A DNA stretch of 7,308 nt from Collinsella sp. (GTDB lineage Bacteria; Actinomycetota; Coriobacteriia; Coriobacteriales; Coriobacteriaceae): NCBI GenBank assembly GCA_014871605.1, contig WGSQ01000091.1:1-7308 (forward strand). Direction: 5' to 3'. Below the pieces are notes generated by a model that was not told where the DNA came from, ran no database searches, and saw only the letters and a program-made list of their open reading frames with translations. Below are positions 1 to 7,293 of the stretch, piece by piece. The first letter of the stretch is position 1, and every line of letters starts with the position of its first letter. A program made the translations under genes and the position numbers.

Positions 1-179
1 CGCTGCGGAGTGTTTTCAAAACCAAGCCCGGCCCCGACCTGCGTTGACACAGCTGGCGGTTCTTGGGCATCGCTTGCTGGTGGGGTTCCTTGTCTGAGTT
101 GGACTTAGTTGGTGGGACCACTCGTCTCGGTCGCTGTCCCGCACCGTTCCGGCGCGGGAGGCGCGCCGCTGCGGGAGTG
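1..179. other. Unassigned left edge, downstream of the DtxR-family gene
   Basis: No gene can be assigned here. On the plus strand all three frames are open from the window edge and stop at 45-47, 95-97 and 106-108, so the C-terminus of a convergent gene could end here. On the minus strand an ATG at 70 opens a frame of 23 codons running off the edge (begins MPKNRQ), but it lacks a well-spaced Shine-Dalgarno. An imperfect hairpin at 138-158 (CCCGC arm, TTC loop, GCGGG arm) has no following T run on either strand, so it is not a clear terminator for the regulator gene. A near-duplicate of the first 12 bases recurs at 167-179. Confidence 0.3.
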
Positions 180-569
180 CTAGTCGGTCATTGTTGGCGC
201 CGAAGCACCGTCCCGCCCCAGCATCGATCTTAGCTTCTCAAAGCTTTCCTCGCTCAGGCAGTGCTCCATGTGGCAGCCCTCTTGCGACGCCACCTCGGCC
301 GATACGCCTGCATCCTCCAAAAGCCCCACGAAAAAGCAGTGGCGCTCCCACATTTGGCGCGCGACCTCCAGACCGCGCTCTGTCAGATGAACATCTCGTT
401 TGCCCATTTCGACATAGCCGTTGCTTTCCAGCGTCGCCATGGCCTTGGAAACGCTCGCCTTGGTTACGCCGAGGTACTCCGCAACGTCGATCGAGCGCAC
501 GATGCCCTGACGTTCCGACAGAACGTAGATCGATTCGAGATAGTCTTCTCCGGATTCACGTAGGGCCAT
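180..569 (-). CDS. DtxR/MntR-family metal-dependent transcriptional regulator
   Basis: A 129-residue cytoplasmic repressor-type protein that probably senses Mn(II) or Fe(II) and controls metal homeostasis genes. Residues about 6-65 form a winged helix-turn-helix: GEDYLESIYVL is the family's first helix, VTKASVSKAM (35-44) the recognition helix, and GYVEMGKRDVHLTERG the wing. Residues 66-120 are the metal-binding and dimerisation domain. Candidate ligands by family alignment are D9, E12, H77, C99, E102 and H103. D9 is MntR-like and C99 is DtxR-like. There is no C-terminal SH3-like domain, and the length fits the short MntR type. The ATG at 569 is chosen because GAAAGG lies just upstream; the frame could extend to a GTG at 617, but that start has no comparable site. 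The gene follows the HAD gene on the same strand but is separated by a terminator, so it is likely transcribed alone. Metal specificity is not decidable from sequence. Confidence 0.88.
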   Translation of the reverse strand: MALRESGEDYLESIYVLSERQGIVRSIDVAEYLGVTKASVSKAMATLESNGYVEMGKRDVHLTERGLEVARQMWERHCFFVGLLEDAGVSAEVASQEGCHMEHCLSEESFEKLRSMLGRDGASAPTMTD

Positions 570-586
570 GGGCCGCCTTTCGCGAT

Positions 587-677
587 GATTGCTAGTTAGC
601 CTTTGGATACTTTCCACCGCTTACTTTACCGCAAAAGTTGCCCATGTCTTACTACTTTGCCTAAAAGTTAGCCGTGT
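587..677. promoter_or_regulatory. Cluster of putative metalloregulator operators
   Basis: Three related elements lie upstream of the regulator gene. Site 1 (659-673) is GCCTAAAAGTTAGCC, a dyad with five of six arm pairs. Site 2 (631-641) is GCAAAAGTTGC, a perfect 4+4 dyad around the same AAG centre. The two centres are exactly 30 bases apart, and the surrounding 15-mers (663-677 and 633-647) agree at 12 positions. Site 3 (591-600) is GCTAGTTAGC, a perfect dyad that shares AGTTAGCC with site 1. The TTAGCC half resembles the half-site of the DtxR/IdeR box (GTTAGCCTAAC core). Site 2 lies in the spacer of the candidate promoter, which would suit autorepression. Function is inferred. Confidence 0.4.
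623..650 (-). promoter_or_regulatory. Candidate promoter of the DtxR-family gene
   Basis: On the minus strand AAGACA (650-645, four of six matches to the -35 consensus) lies 16 bases from TAAAGT (628-623, four of six matches to the -10). This predicts a start near 616 and a leader of about 47 nt. Each box alone is weak. The placement between the upstream terminator and the gene, with a repeat inside the spacer, makes it plausible but unproven. Confidence 0.35.
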
Positions 678-696
678 TTCACAAAACGTGCGGGAC

Positions 697-733
697 GAAA
701 ACAAAATGGGAACGCCCCGCAAGGAGTGTCCCC
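697..733 (-). terminator. Intrinsic terminator after the HAD phosphatase gene
   Basis: Read on the minus strand, the arms GGGGACACTCC (733-723) and GGGGCGTTCCC (718-708) pair over 11 positions with one A/C mismatch and two G-T wobbles, around a TTGC loop. The hairpin is followed by ATTTTGTTTTC (707-697). It begins 16 bases past the HAD stop codon and would end the ABC-F/HAD transcript before the DtxR-family gene. Confidence 0.85.
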
Positions 734-749
734 AAGTGCCGAGCCGCAG

Positions 750-1520
750 CTATAACAGTCCAAAGTGCTTCGCGGCGTTGTAGATTCCGTCGTCGTCCAC
801 GGCGGTCGTCACATAGGTCGCTGAAGCTTTCACCGTGTCCTGCGCGTTGCCCATGGCCACACTTGTGCCCACGGCCGAGAACATCGACAGGTCGTTCTCG
901 CCGTCGCCAAAGGCAATCGCCTCGCTCGCGTCGATACCAAGCCGCTCGAGCGTCGCCGCCACGCCCAGGTCCTTGCCGCCGTTAGCGGGAATAATGTCGC
1001 AGAACAGGTCGCACCAGCGCGTGGTGAGCGAATGCGACACGGCGTCGGTCACGATATGTTCGTCGGCCGGGTCCACAAAGGCGCAGAACTGGTAGACCGG
1101 TGCGTCAAAGGCGTGCTCAAACGGCTCCTCGTGGTAGACGATTCCCGCGTTGCTGCCAGCCGTCACCACGCGCTCGGACAGGCGGTTCACAAACGAGTTC
1201 TCGCCCTGCATGCACAGCGAGTCATAGCGCCCCTGCGCCACCTGGTCCACAATCACCGCAACGTCGTCCAGATCGATCGGACAGCTGCGGTAAACCCCCT
1301 CGGCATCAAAACAGTGCTGACCCGAGAGCGTAATGTACGCATCCCAGCCCAGGTCGAACAGCCAGTCCGGCATCTGGTAGGTCGGGCGACCCGTGGCGAT
1401 CACGCATGCGATCCCCTGCTCGTGAAAGCTGTCGAGCACCTGCTGCGCCGACGCCGGAATCCGGTGGGTCTTAAAGCTCAGCAGCGTGCCGTCGATATCG
1501 AAAAACGCGGCTTTGATCAT
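750..1520 (-). CDS. Cof-type HAD-IIB family phosphatase
   Basis: A 256-residue soluble hydrolase of the haloacid dehalogenase superfamily, expected to remove phosphate from small metabolites such as sugar phosphates or nucleotides; the substrate cannot be read from the sequence. Motif I is FFDIDGT (6-12), with nucleophile D8 and acid/base D10. Motif II is the T of ATGR (T43). Motif III is K183 in GGKD. Motif IV is GDGEND (205-210), which binds Mg. The roughly 130 residues between motifs II and III form the C2-type cap expected of the Cof/YbjI group, and the length is normal for it. The ATG at 1520 lies 6 nt after the ABC-F stop, and its AGGAG Shine-Dalgarno overlaps that TAG stop, so translation of the two genes is probably coupled. 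An intrinsic terminator follows. Confidence 0.9.
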   Translation of the reverse strand: MIKAAFFDIDGTLLSFKTHRIPASAQQVLDSFHEQGIACVIATGRPTYQMPDWLFDLGWDAYITLSGQHCFDAEGVYRSCPIDLDDVAVIVDQVAQGRYDSLCMQGENSFVNRLSERVVTAGSNAGIVYHEEPFEHAFDAPVYQFCAFVDPADEHIVTDAVSHSLTTRWCDLFCDIIPANGGKDLGVAATLERLGIDASEAIAFGDGENDLSMFSAVGTSVAMGNAQDTVKASATYVTTAVDDDGIYNAAKHFGLL

Positions 1521-1526
1521 CCTCGT

Positions 1527-3386
1527 CTACTCCTCGCCCTCGAGCTTTTCGCTCGCCTCGAGCCACGCCATCTCCAGCTCGTCCATGGCGGCGTGAGCCT
1601 CGTCGATCTTTGCCTGCTGCTCGCCGAGCGCCGTGTAGTTGGTGGGATCGACTTGGGCCATTGCTGCCTCGGCCTCCTCAACGCGGGCGCGCTGCGTCTC
1701 CATCTTGCGCTCGAGCGAACTCACCTCGCGGCGGAGCTTCTGGCGCTCGGCGTTGGACAGGCCGTTGGGCTGACCGCTCGACTTGGGCTTTTCGGCCGCA
1801 GCTGCCGCGGCACCGGTGTCAAACGTGCCGGTCTTGGCGCTCGGCGCGCCCACGGGCTCGCCCTCGGCGGTGGCGTTGCACAGGCGCAGGTACTGGTCCA
1901 CGCCACCGGGCATATGCGTCAGGTGGCCGTCGAGCAGCGCCCACTGCTGGTCGGTCACGCGCTCCATCAAAAAGCGGTCGTGCGTCACCAGGATCAGCGT
2001 GCCGGGCCAGCCGTCGAGCAGATCCTCGACAATCGCCAGCATGTCGGTATCCAGGTCGTTGCCGGGCTCGTCCAGGATGAGCACGTTGGGCTCGTCCAGG
2101 ATTGTCAGTAGCAGCGACAGGCGACGGCGCTGGCCGCCCGAAAGATCGCCGATGCGACTCCAGAGCTGCTGCGTCGTAAAGCCCAGACGCTCGCAGAGCT
2201 TCTCGGGCGAAGTCTCCTTGCCGTCGATGACGTAGTACTTCTTATAGTTGCTGAGCACCTCTCGGATCGTGTCGCCCATGTAGGGTTCGAGCTCCTCGAG
2301 CTGCTGCGACAGCACGCCAAAGCGCACTGTCTGGCCAATCTTCACGCGGCCGCGCGTGGGCGCAATTTTGCCCTGGATCACATCAAGCAGCGTCGACTTG
2401 CCAGCGCCATTCTCGCCCAAAAGACCATAGCGGTCGCCCGCACCAATGAGCCAGGTCACGTCGGAGAGCACCTGCTTGGGCGCGCCATCGGCATCCGCAT
2501 AGCCGGCGTCCACGTCGACCACATCGATAACCTGCTTGCCTAGGCGGCTCACGGCGAGGCGCTTGAGCTCCAGCTCGTCACGCACGGGCGGCACGTCGGC
2601 AATCAGCTCGCGAGCGGCATCAACGCGAAACTTGGGCTTAGTGGAACGCGCCTGGGCGCCGCGGCTCAGCCACGCGAGCTCCTTGCGCGCCATGTTGCGA
2701 CGGCGCTCCTCGGTAACCGCGGCCATGCGGTCGCGCTCCACGCGCTGCAGGATATATGCGGAGTAGCCGCCCTCGAAGGGATCGACTTGGCCGTCGTGGA
2801 CCTCCCACATACTGGTGCAGACCTCGTCCAAGAACCAGCGGTCGTGCGTGACCACGAGCATCGCGCCCTGGCCGCGCTGCCAGCGGGCCTTTAAGTGACG
2901 CGCGAGCCAGTTGATGGTGCGCATGTCCAGGTGATTGGTGGGCTCGTCGAGCATGAGCACGTCGTAGTCGCCGATCAGCAGGCGCGCGAGGTCCACGCGA
3001 CGGCGCTGGCCGCCCGAAAGCTCGCCAACCGTGCCCTCCCAGGGCACATCGCTAATAAGACCGGCGAGAATCTGGCGCGTGCGGGGGCTCGACGCCCACT
3101 CGTACTCGGGGACGTCACCCACAACGGCATGATGCACGGTGTCGGTATCGACCAGCTGGTCCTTTTGGCCGAGTAGACCGATCGTGGTGCCGCGACGGTG
3201 CGTCACGCGGCCGTCGTCGGGCTCCAACGTGCCGGCGAGCACGCTCAGCAGCGTCGACTTACCGTCGCCGTTTTTACCGACAATACCAATGCGGTCACCC
3301 TCGCCCACGCCGAGCGTAACGCTATCGAAAATATGCTTGGTGGGAAACTCTAGGCTGACGGAATCGCACCCCAAAAGAATCGCCAT
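1527..3386 (-). CDS. Uup-like ABC-F family ATPase
   Basis: A 619-residue soluble protein with two fused ATP-binding cassettes and no membrane segments, the ABC-F layout. Members act on the ribosome or on DNA/RNA structures rather than in transport. NBD1 has Walker A GKNGDGKS (37-44), signature LSGGQRRR (123-130), and Walker B running into DEPTNHLD (147-154). A charged helical linker spans about 210-270. NBD2 has Walker A GENGAGKS (324-331), signature LSGGQRRR (415-422), and DEPGNDLD (439-446) with G where T is usual. After an Ala/Gly-rich low-complexity stretch (about 505-540), residues 545-615 are a heptad-like charged coiled coil matching the C-terminal domain of Uup. There is no long EttA-type arm between Walker A and signature in NBD1. 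The ATG at 3386 is preceded by GAAGGAG at 8 nt spacing. A possible TTG start at 3500 would place the upstream terminator inside the gene and is rejected. Antibiotic-resistance type ABC-F is possible but less likely given the Uup tail. Confidence 0.92.
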   Translation of the reverse strand: MAILLGCDSVSLEFPTKHIFDSVTLGVGEGDRIGIVGKNGDGKSTLLSVLAGTLEPDDGRVTHRRGTTIGLLGQKDQLVDTDTVHHAVVGDVPEYEWASSPRTRQILAGLISDVPWEGTVGELSGGQRRRVDLARLLIGDYDVLMLDEPTNHLDMRTINWLARHLKARWQRGQGAMLVVTHDRWFLDEVCTSMWEVHDGQVDPFEGGYSAYILQRVERDRMAAVTEERRRNMARKELAWLSRGAQARSTKPKFRVDAARELIADVPPVRDELELKRLAVSRLGKQVIDVVDVDAGYADADGAPKQVLSDVTWLIGAGDRYGLLGENGAGKSTLLDVIQGKIAPTRGRVKIGQTVRFGVLSQQLEELEPYMGDTIREVLSNYKKYYVIDGKETSPEKLCERLGFTTQQLWSRIGDLSGGQRRRLSLLLTILDEPNVLILDEPGNDLDTDMLAIVEDLLDGWPGTLILVTHDRFLMERVTDQQWALLDGHLTHMPGGVDQYLRLCNATAEGEPVGAPSAKTGTFDTGAAAAAAEKPKSSGQPNGLSNAERQKLRREVSSLERKMETQRARVEEAEAAMAQVDPTNYTALGEQQAKIDEAHAAMDELEMAWLEASEKLEGEE

Positions 3387-3421
3387 ATGCCCTGCTCCTT
3401 CGTAGAAATTCAACGTTGTCC

Positions 3422-3430
3422 ATGATAGCA
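3422..3430 (-). promoter_or_regulatory. Extended -10 promoter candidate for the ABC-F/HAD unit
   Basis: The minus strand reads TGCTATCAT here: a TG extension, one base, then a -10 with five of six consensus matches. No good -35 lies at 16-18 bases, which extended -10 promoters tolerate. The predicted start near 3415 gives a leader of about 30 nt that contains the GAAGGAG ribosome site. It sits downstream of the pstB terminator and is the only promoter-like element in this gap. Confidence 0.45.
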
Positions 3431-3456
3431 GCGAAAAGGCGGGGCGCACACGACAC

Positions 3457-3493
3457 AAAAAGGCGGGCCATCTCCCACAAGAGATGACCCGCC
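3457..3493 (-). terminator. Strong intrinsic terminator of the pst operon
   Basis: The minus strand forms a 13-pair stem, GGCGGGTCATCTC (3493-3481) with GAGATGGCCCGCC (3474-3462), with a TTGTGG loop, followed by TTTTT (3461-3457). The only imperfect pair is a G-T wobble. On the plus strand the same pair is a C/A mismatch and no T tract follows, so the element is oriented for minus-strand transcripts. It starts 56 bases after the pstB stop. Confidence 0.93.
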
Positions 3494-3549
3494 TCTCCAA
3501 TCAGTCCCGTGGCGACCGTGGCCACCGCGGGCCTCAAGCATGTCCCGGA

Positions 3550-4418
<869 letters not shown>

Positions 4419-4422
<4 letters not shown>

Positions 4423-5345
4423 TCGGCCGTCATCCTTCTTGCCAGTTGCTTGCCCACGATACGGGCGACTACGTTAAACAGCAGCACGCAAATCATCAGC
4501 AGCGCCGCGGTGCCCCAAACAATCTGCTGGGCCTCGGGGCTGCCCTCGCCATAGATCTTGTAGATGTGCACGGCGAGCGACTCGCCGGGACGGAACACGT
4601 TCCAAGCGCAGGTGGGGCTCGACAGGTTAAAGCTCAAGAAGTTCAGGCGAACCGGCGAGCTCATACCCGAGGTAAAAAGCAGTGCTGCGGCCTCGCCAAA
4701 CACGCGACCGGCCGAAAGCACGATGCCCGTCACGATGGCAGGCATGGCCTCGGGGATCAGGATGTGCAGCGTGGCCTCCCAGCGAGTGAGGCCCATGGCC
4801 AGGCACGCATCGCGCTGGGCCTGCGGCACGTCCTCGAGCGCCTGCTGGATCACGCGCACCAGGATGGGGATGTTGAACATGGTGAGCGCGACGGCGCCGG
4901 AGATGATGGAGTACTTCCAGCCCAGCTGCACCGAGAACACCAGAAAACCGAACATGCCGACAACGATGGAAGGCAGCGAGGACAGCGTCTCGATGGCGGT
5001 GGAGGCAATGTCGCGGACGGGTCCGTCGGGTGCGTACTCAACCAAAAAGACCGCGCCACCCAGGCTGATGGGCACCGAGATGATCAGGGTGATCAGCAGC
5101 AGGTAGAACGAGTCGAACAGCTGGTAGAGCACGCCGCCCTGCGTTCCGTTGGCGCGCGACGGCTCCGTGAGAAAGCCCGGCTGGAACAGCGTCGAGATAC
5201 CCTCGAACAGGATATAGGCCACCATGGAGACGACGATGAGCATGACGATGGCGACGATCGCCGTCAACACGCCCGTGGCGAAGCGGTCCTGCTTTTGGAC
5301 ACGCCCGAGCCTCGCCTCGTCGATGTGGATACGCGTGCTAGCCAC
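4419..5345 (-). CDS. pstA: Phosphate ABC transporter permease PstA
   Basis: One of the two integral membrane subunits that form the phosphate channel. The 308-residue protein has about six hydrophobic segments (roughly 23-48, 78-104, 122-142, 144-165, 203-225 and 275-297). The cytoplasmic coupling loop follows the EAA pattern: residues about 171-202 contain RDACLAMGLTRWEATLHI and then IPEAMP. GRVFGEAAAL (213-222) is a further PstA/PstC hallmark. Translation starts at GTG (5345), 8 nt inside the end of pstC, with AGGGGG and GAAGG upstream. The next in-frame Met codons fall within the first membrane segment, so GTG is the best start. The 4-nt overlap with pstB implies coupled translation. PstA is told from PstC by its operon position and by its closer similarity in the LSSLPSIVVGMFG region. 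Confidence 0.96.
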
Positions 5346-6246
5346 GAGCCTTCGCCCCCTTGCGGCCGATAAGGTGGATGATCAGGATGAAGATGAGACT
5401 CATGCCCATCAGCAGCAGGCCGAGCGCCCACAGAACATCGTCTTGGGCCGAGCCCTCGGCATAGACTGCCATGGACGTGGTGAGCGTGGTGGTGATGGTC
5501 GAAGCCGGCGACAGCAGCGACGTCGGCATGGCCTCGATGCCGCCGATGACCATGCGCACGGCGAGCGTCTCGCCAAAGGCGCGGGTCATGCCCAAGATAA
5601 CCGCGGTCATGAGCGACGGCATGGCGGACTTGAGCACCACGTGCCAGATGGTCTGCCAGCGGGTGTAGCCCAGCGCGAGCGAGCCCTGGCGGTAGCCGTC
5701 GGGCACGGCGCGCAGGCCATCGACCGAAAGCGTGGTCATGGTCGGCAGGATCATGACGGCCAGCACGATGGCGCCGGGCAAGATGCCCAGGCCCGTGCTC
5801 ACGTGGAAAACGCTCTTCATAAGACCGACGACCACGTGAAAACCGATCAGGCCAAAGACGACCGAGGGGATGCCGGTCAAAAGCTCAATGAGCGGCTGAA
5901 AGATCTTAGAGCCAAACTTAGGGCTAATCTCGACCGCAAAGATGGCAGAGCCGATGGCGATGGGCAGCGCGATAAGCGTGGAGAGCACCATGACCGCAAA
6001 CGAGGTGACGATCAGGGGCAGGGCGCCGGTATAGGGCAGGCCGTTTTCGGCTGTGTTGGCCAGGTCCCACTTGGTGCCGGTGAAAAACTCGACGACCGAG
6101 ACGCCGTCCTTGACAAAAGCCGAGAGGCCCTTTTGGGCGACCATAAAGATGAGCGCGGCAACGACAAGCGTCACGAGCGCTACGCACGCGCCCGTGACGC
6201 CCAGGCCCACGTTCTCAAGGTCGCGCTTTGGCAGCTGTTTTGCCAT
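5338..6246 (-). CDS. pstC: Phosphate ABC transporter permease PstC
   Basis: The partner membrane subunit of PstA in the phosphate channel. The 302-residue protein has about six hydrophobic segments (near 15-38, 76-104, 125-143, 152-175, 208-230 and 270-293). The coupling loop around residues 180-212 has YRQGSLALGYTRWQTIWHV followed by LKSAMPSL, the EAA-type motif. ELLTGIPSVVFGLIG (121-135) and GMTRAFGETLAV (219-230) are typical of PstC. The ATG at 6246 has GAAAGG at about 6 nt spacing. The gene lies 24 nt after pstS, with no terminator in between, so it is in the same operon. Its TAG stop lies within the first codons of pstA. Confidence 0.96.
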   Translation of the reverse strand: MAKQLPKRDLENVGLGVTGACVALVTLVVAALIFMVAQKGLSAFVKDGVSVVEFFTGTKWDLANTAENGLPYTGALPLIVTSFAVMVLSTLIALPIAIGSAIFAVEISPKFGSKIFQPLIELLTGIPSVVFGLIGFHVVVGLMKSVFHVSTGLGILPGAIVLAVMILPTMTTLSVDGLRAVPDGYRQGSLALGYTRWQTIWHVVLKSAMPSLMTAVILGMTRAFGETLAVRMVIGGIEAMPTSLLSPASTITTTLTTSMAVYAEGSAQDDVLWALGLLLMGMSLIFILIIHLIGRKGAKARG

Positions 6247-6270
6247 TGCAAACCTTTCCGGGGCGATTAC

Positions 6271-7209
6271 TTATTTAGCAGAGACCTTGCCGCTGGCGTC
6301 CTTGACGACCTTCATGGCAGAGACGGGGATGAAGCCCTGCTCCTCGACGAGCTTGCCCTGGACGTCGTCGGAAAGCATGAACTCCAGGAAGGCCTTGGTG
6401 GCCTCGTCGGCGTCCTTGGAGCAGTACATGTGCTCGGTAGCCCAGATCTTGAAGGAGTCATCAGTGACATTCTTGCTCTTGGGCTCGACGCCCTCGACCT
6501 TGATGGCGTTGAACTTGGAGTCATCGAAGTGCGAGAAGTCGAGGTAGGAGATGGCGTTATCGGTGCTGCCCATCTGAGTCTGGACGTCGCCGGACTTGTC
6601 GAGCTCGGCGTCGCCCTTAAAGTCGACGGTCTCGTCGCCAAAGACGGCGGCCTCGAAGGTGGCGCGGGTACCGGAGCCGGCCTTGCGGTTGAGGACGACG
6701 ATGGTGGCGTCGTCGCCGCCGACCTCCTTCCAGTTGGTAATCTGACCGGAGAAGATACCCTTGAGCTGCTCGAGGGACAGGTCGTCGACCTTGACGTTCT
6801 TGGAGACGACGGGGCCCATGCCCACGACGGCGACCTCGTGGTCGACGAGGTTCTTGACTTGATCGGCCTCAAGCTTGGTCTCGGCGAAGACGTCGGAGTT
6901 GCCGATGGTGACGGTGCCGGCGGCGACAGCGGTCAGGCCCTTGCCCGAACCGTTACCCGAGCCGGAGACGGAGACATCGGGGTTGGCGTCCATGAACTTC
7001 TCGGCAGCGGCCTCGACGAGAGCCTGGAACGAAGAGGCACCGTCGTAGGTCACCTCGCCGGAGACGGACTCGGCAGCAGCGGCGCTACCCTTGTCGGCGG
7101 CATCGGATGCGCCGGAGCCGCCGCACCCAACGAGACCGAGACCGACGATGCTGGCAAGACCACCAGCGAGGCCGAGGAACTGACGACGAGAATAAGCCTG
7201 ATCGAGCAT
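6271..7209 (-). CDS. pstS: Phosphate-binding lipoprotein PstS
   Basis: The 312-residue extracytoplasmic protein that captures inorganic phosphate and delivers it to PstC/PstA. The N-terminus has a twin-arginine motif SRRQFLGL (7-14), a hydrophobic stretch, and a lipobox LVGC with C29 as the likely lipidated residue, then a Gly/Ser/Ala-rich linker to about residue 50. The binding-protein fold follows. TYDGASSF (54-61), NGSGKG (86-91), IGNSD (102-106) and NRKAGSGTR (174-182) match the phosphate-contact loops of the family; by analogy with E. coli PstS, S88, D106, R175, S179, G180 and T181 are the likely contacts. SGQITNWKEVGG (154-165) is also a strong PstS signature. The ATG at 7209 has AAAGGA 5 nt upstream. 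The frame continues upstream to a TTG at 7299, but that would bury the Tat signal behind about 30 residues. It is the first gene of the operon, usually induced by phosphate starvation. Confidence 0.97.
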   Translation of the reverse strand: MLDQAYSRRQFLGLAGGLASIVGLGLVGCGGSGASDAADKGSAAAAESVSGEVTYDGASSFQALVEAAAEKFMDANPDVSVSGSGNGSGKGLTAVAAGTVTIGNSDVFAETKLEADQVKNLVDHEVAVVGMGPVVSKNVKVDDLSLEQLKGIFSGQITNWKEVGGDDATIVVLNRKAGSGTRATFEAAVFGDETVDFKGDAELDKSGDVQTQMGSTDNAISYLDFSHFDDSKFNAIKVEGVEPKSKNVTDDSFKIWATEHMYCSKDADEATKAFLEFMLSDDVQGKLVEEQGFIPVSAMKVVKDASGKVSAK

Positions 7210-7234
7210 GATCTTCCTTTCATACATGCGATTC

Positions 7235-7293
7235 GCGGGCACCCTGCCCGCTTTGCTGTTTGGAAAGATACGGCCTCGATCGGGCAGTGCCCG
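7235..7293 (-). promoter_or_regulatory. Paired inverted repeats in the pstS leader
   Basis: Two dyads share the same arms. One is CGGGCA-C-TGCCCG (7293-7281, minus strand). The other is GCGGGCA-GGG-TGCCCGC (7251-7235), which ends 25 nt before the pstS start. Neither is followed by a T run, so they are not simple terminators. A weak -10 candidate, TATCTT (7270-7265), lies between them with the first dyad at the -35 position. They could be protein-binding sites, or leader RNA hairpins if transcription starts further upstream. No clear Pho box repeat was recognised in the 99 bases before pstS. Confidence 0.4.

Noticed and set aside
44..72. TTGACA at 44-49 as a plus-strand -35 box
   Set aside because: No acceptable -10 lies 16-18 bases downstream (GCATCG at 67-72).
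138..158. Hairpin as terminator of the DtxR-family gene
   Set aside because: The short stem has a mismatch, and no T tract follows on either strand.
570..617. GTG start at 617 for the DtxR-family gene
   Set aside because: The predicted transcription start falls at about this point and the ATG at 569 has GAAAGG just upstream; the family normally begins close to the GEDYLE helix.
1032..2111. Long open frame on the plus strand (359 codons) opposite the HAD and ABC-F genes
   Set aside because: It runs antisense to two well-supported genes, has a composition typical of mirrored high-GC codon bias, and shows no recognisable domain.
3434..3467. 10-base direct repeat AAAAGGCGGG (3434-3443 and 3458-3467)
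   Set aside because: The second copy is part of the terminator stem and T tract; the first is low-complexity and shows no further structure.
3387..3500. Upstream extension of the ABC-F frame to a TTG codon
   Set aside because: It would run through the pst terminator hairpin and the promoter candidate, and the ATG at 3386 has a strong Shine-Dalgarno and begins the conserved domain.
6247..6270. Possible attenuating hairpin between pstS and pstC
   Set aside because: The 24-base gap contains only the ribosome site and no stem of useful length.
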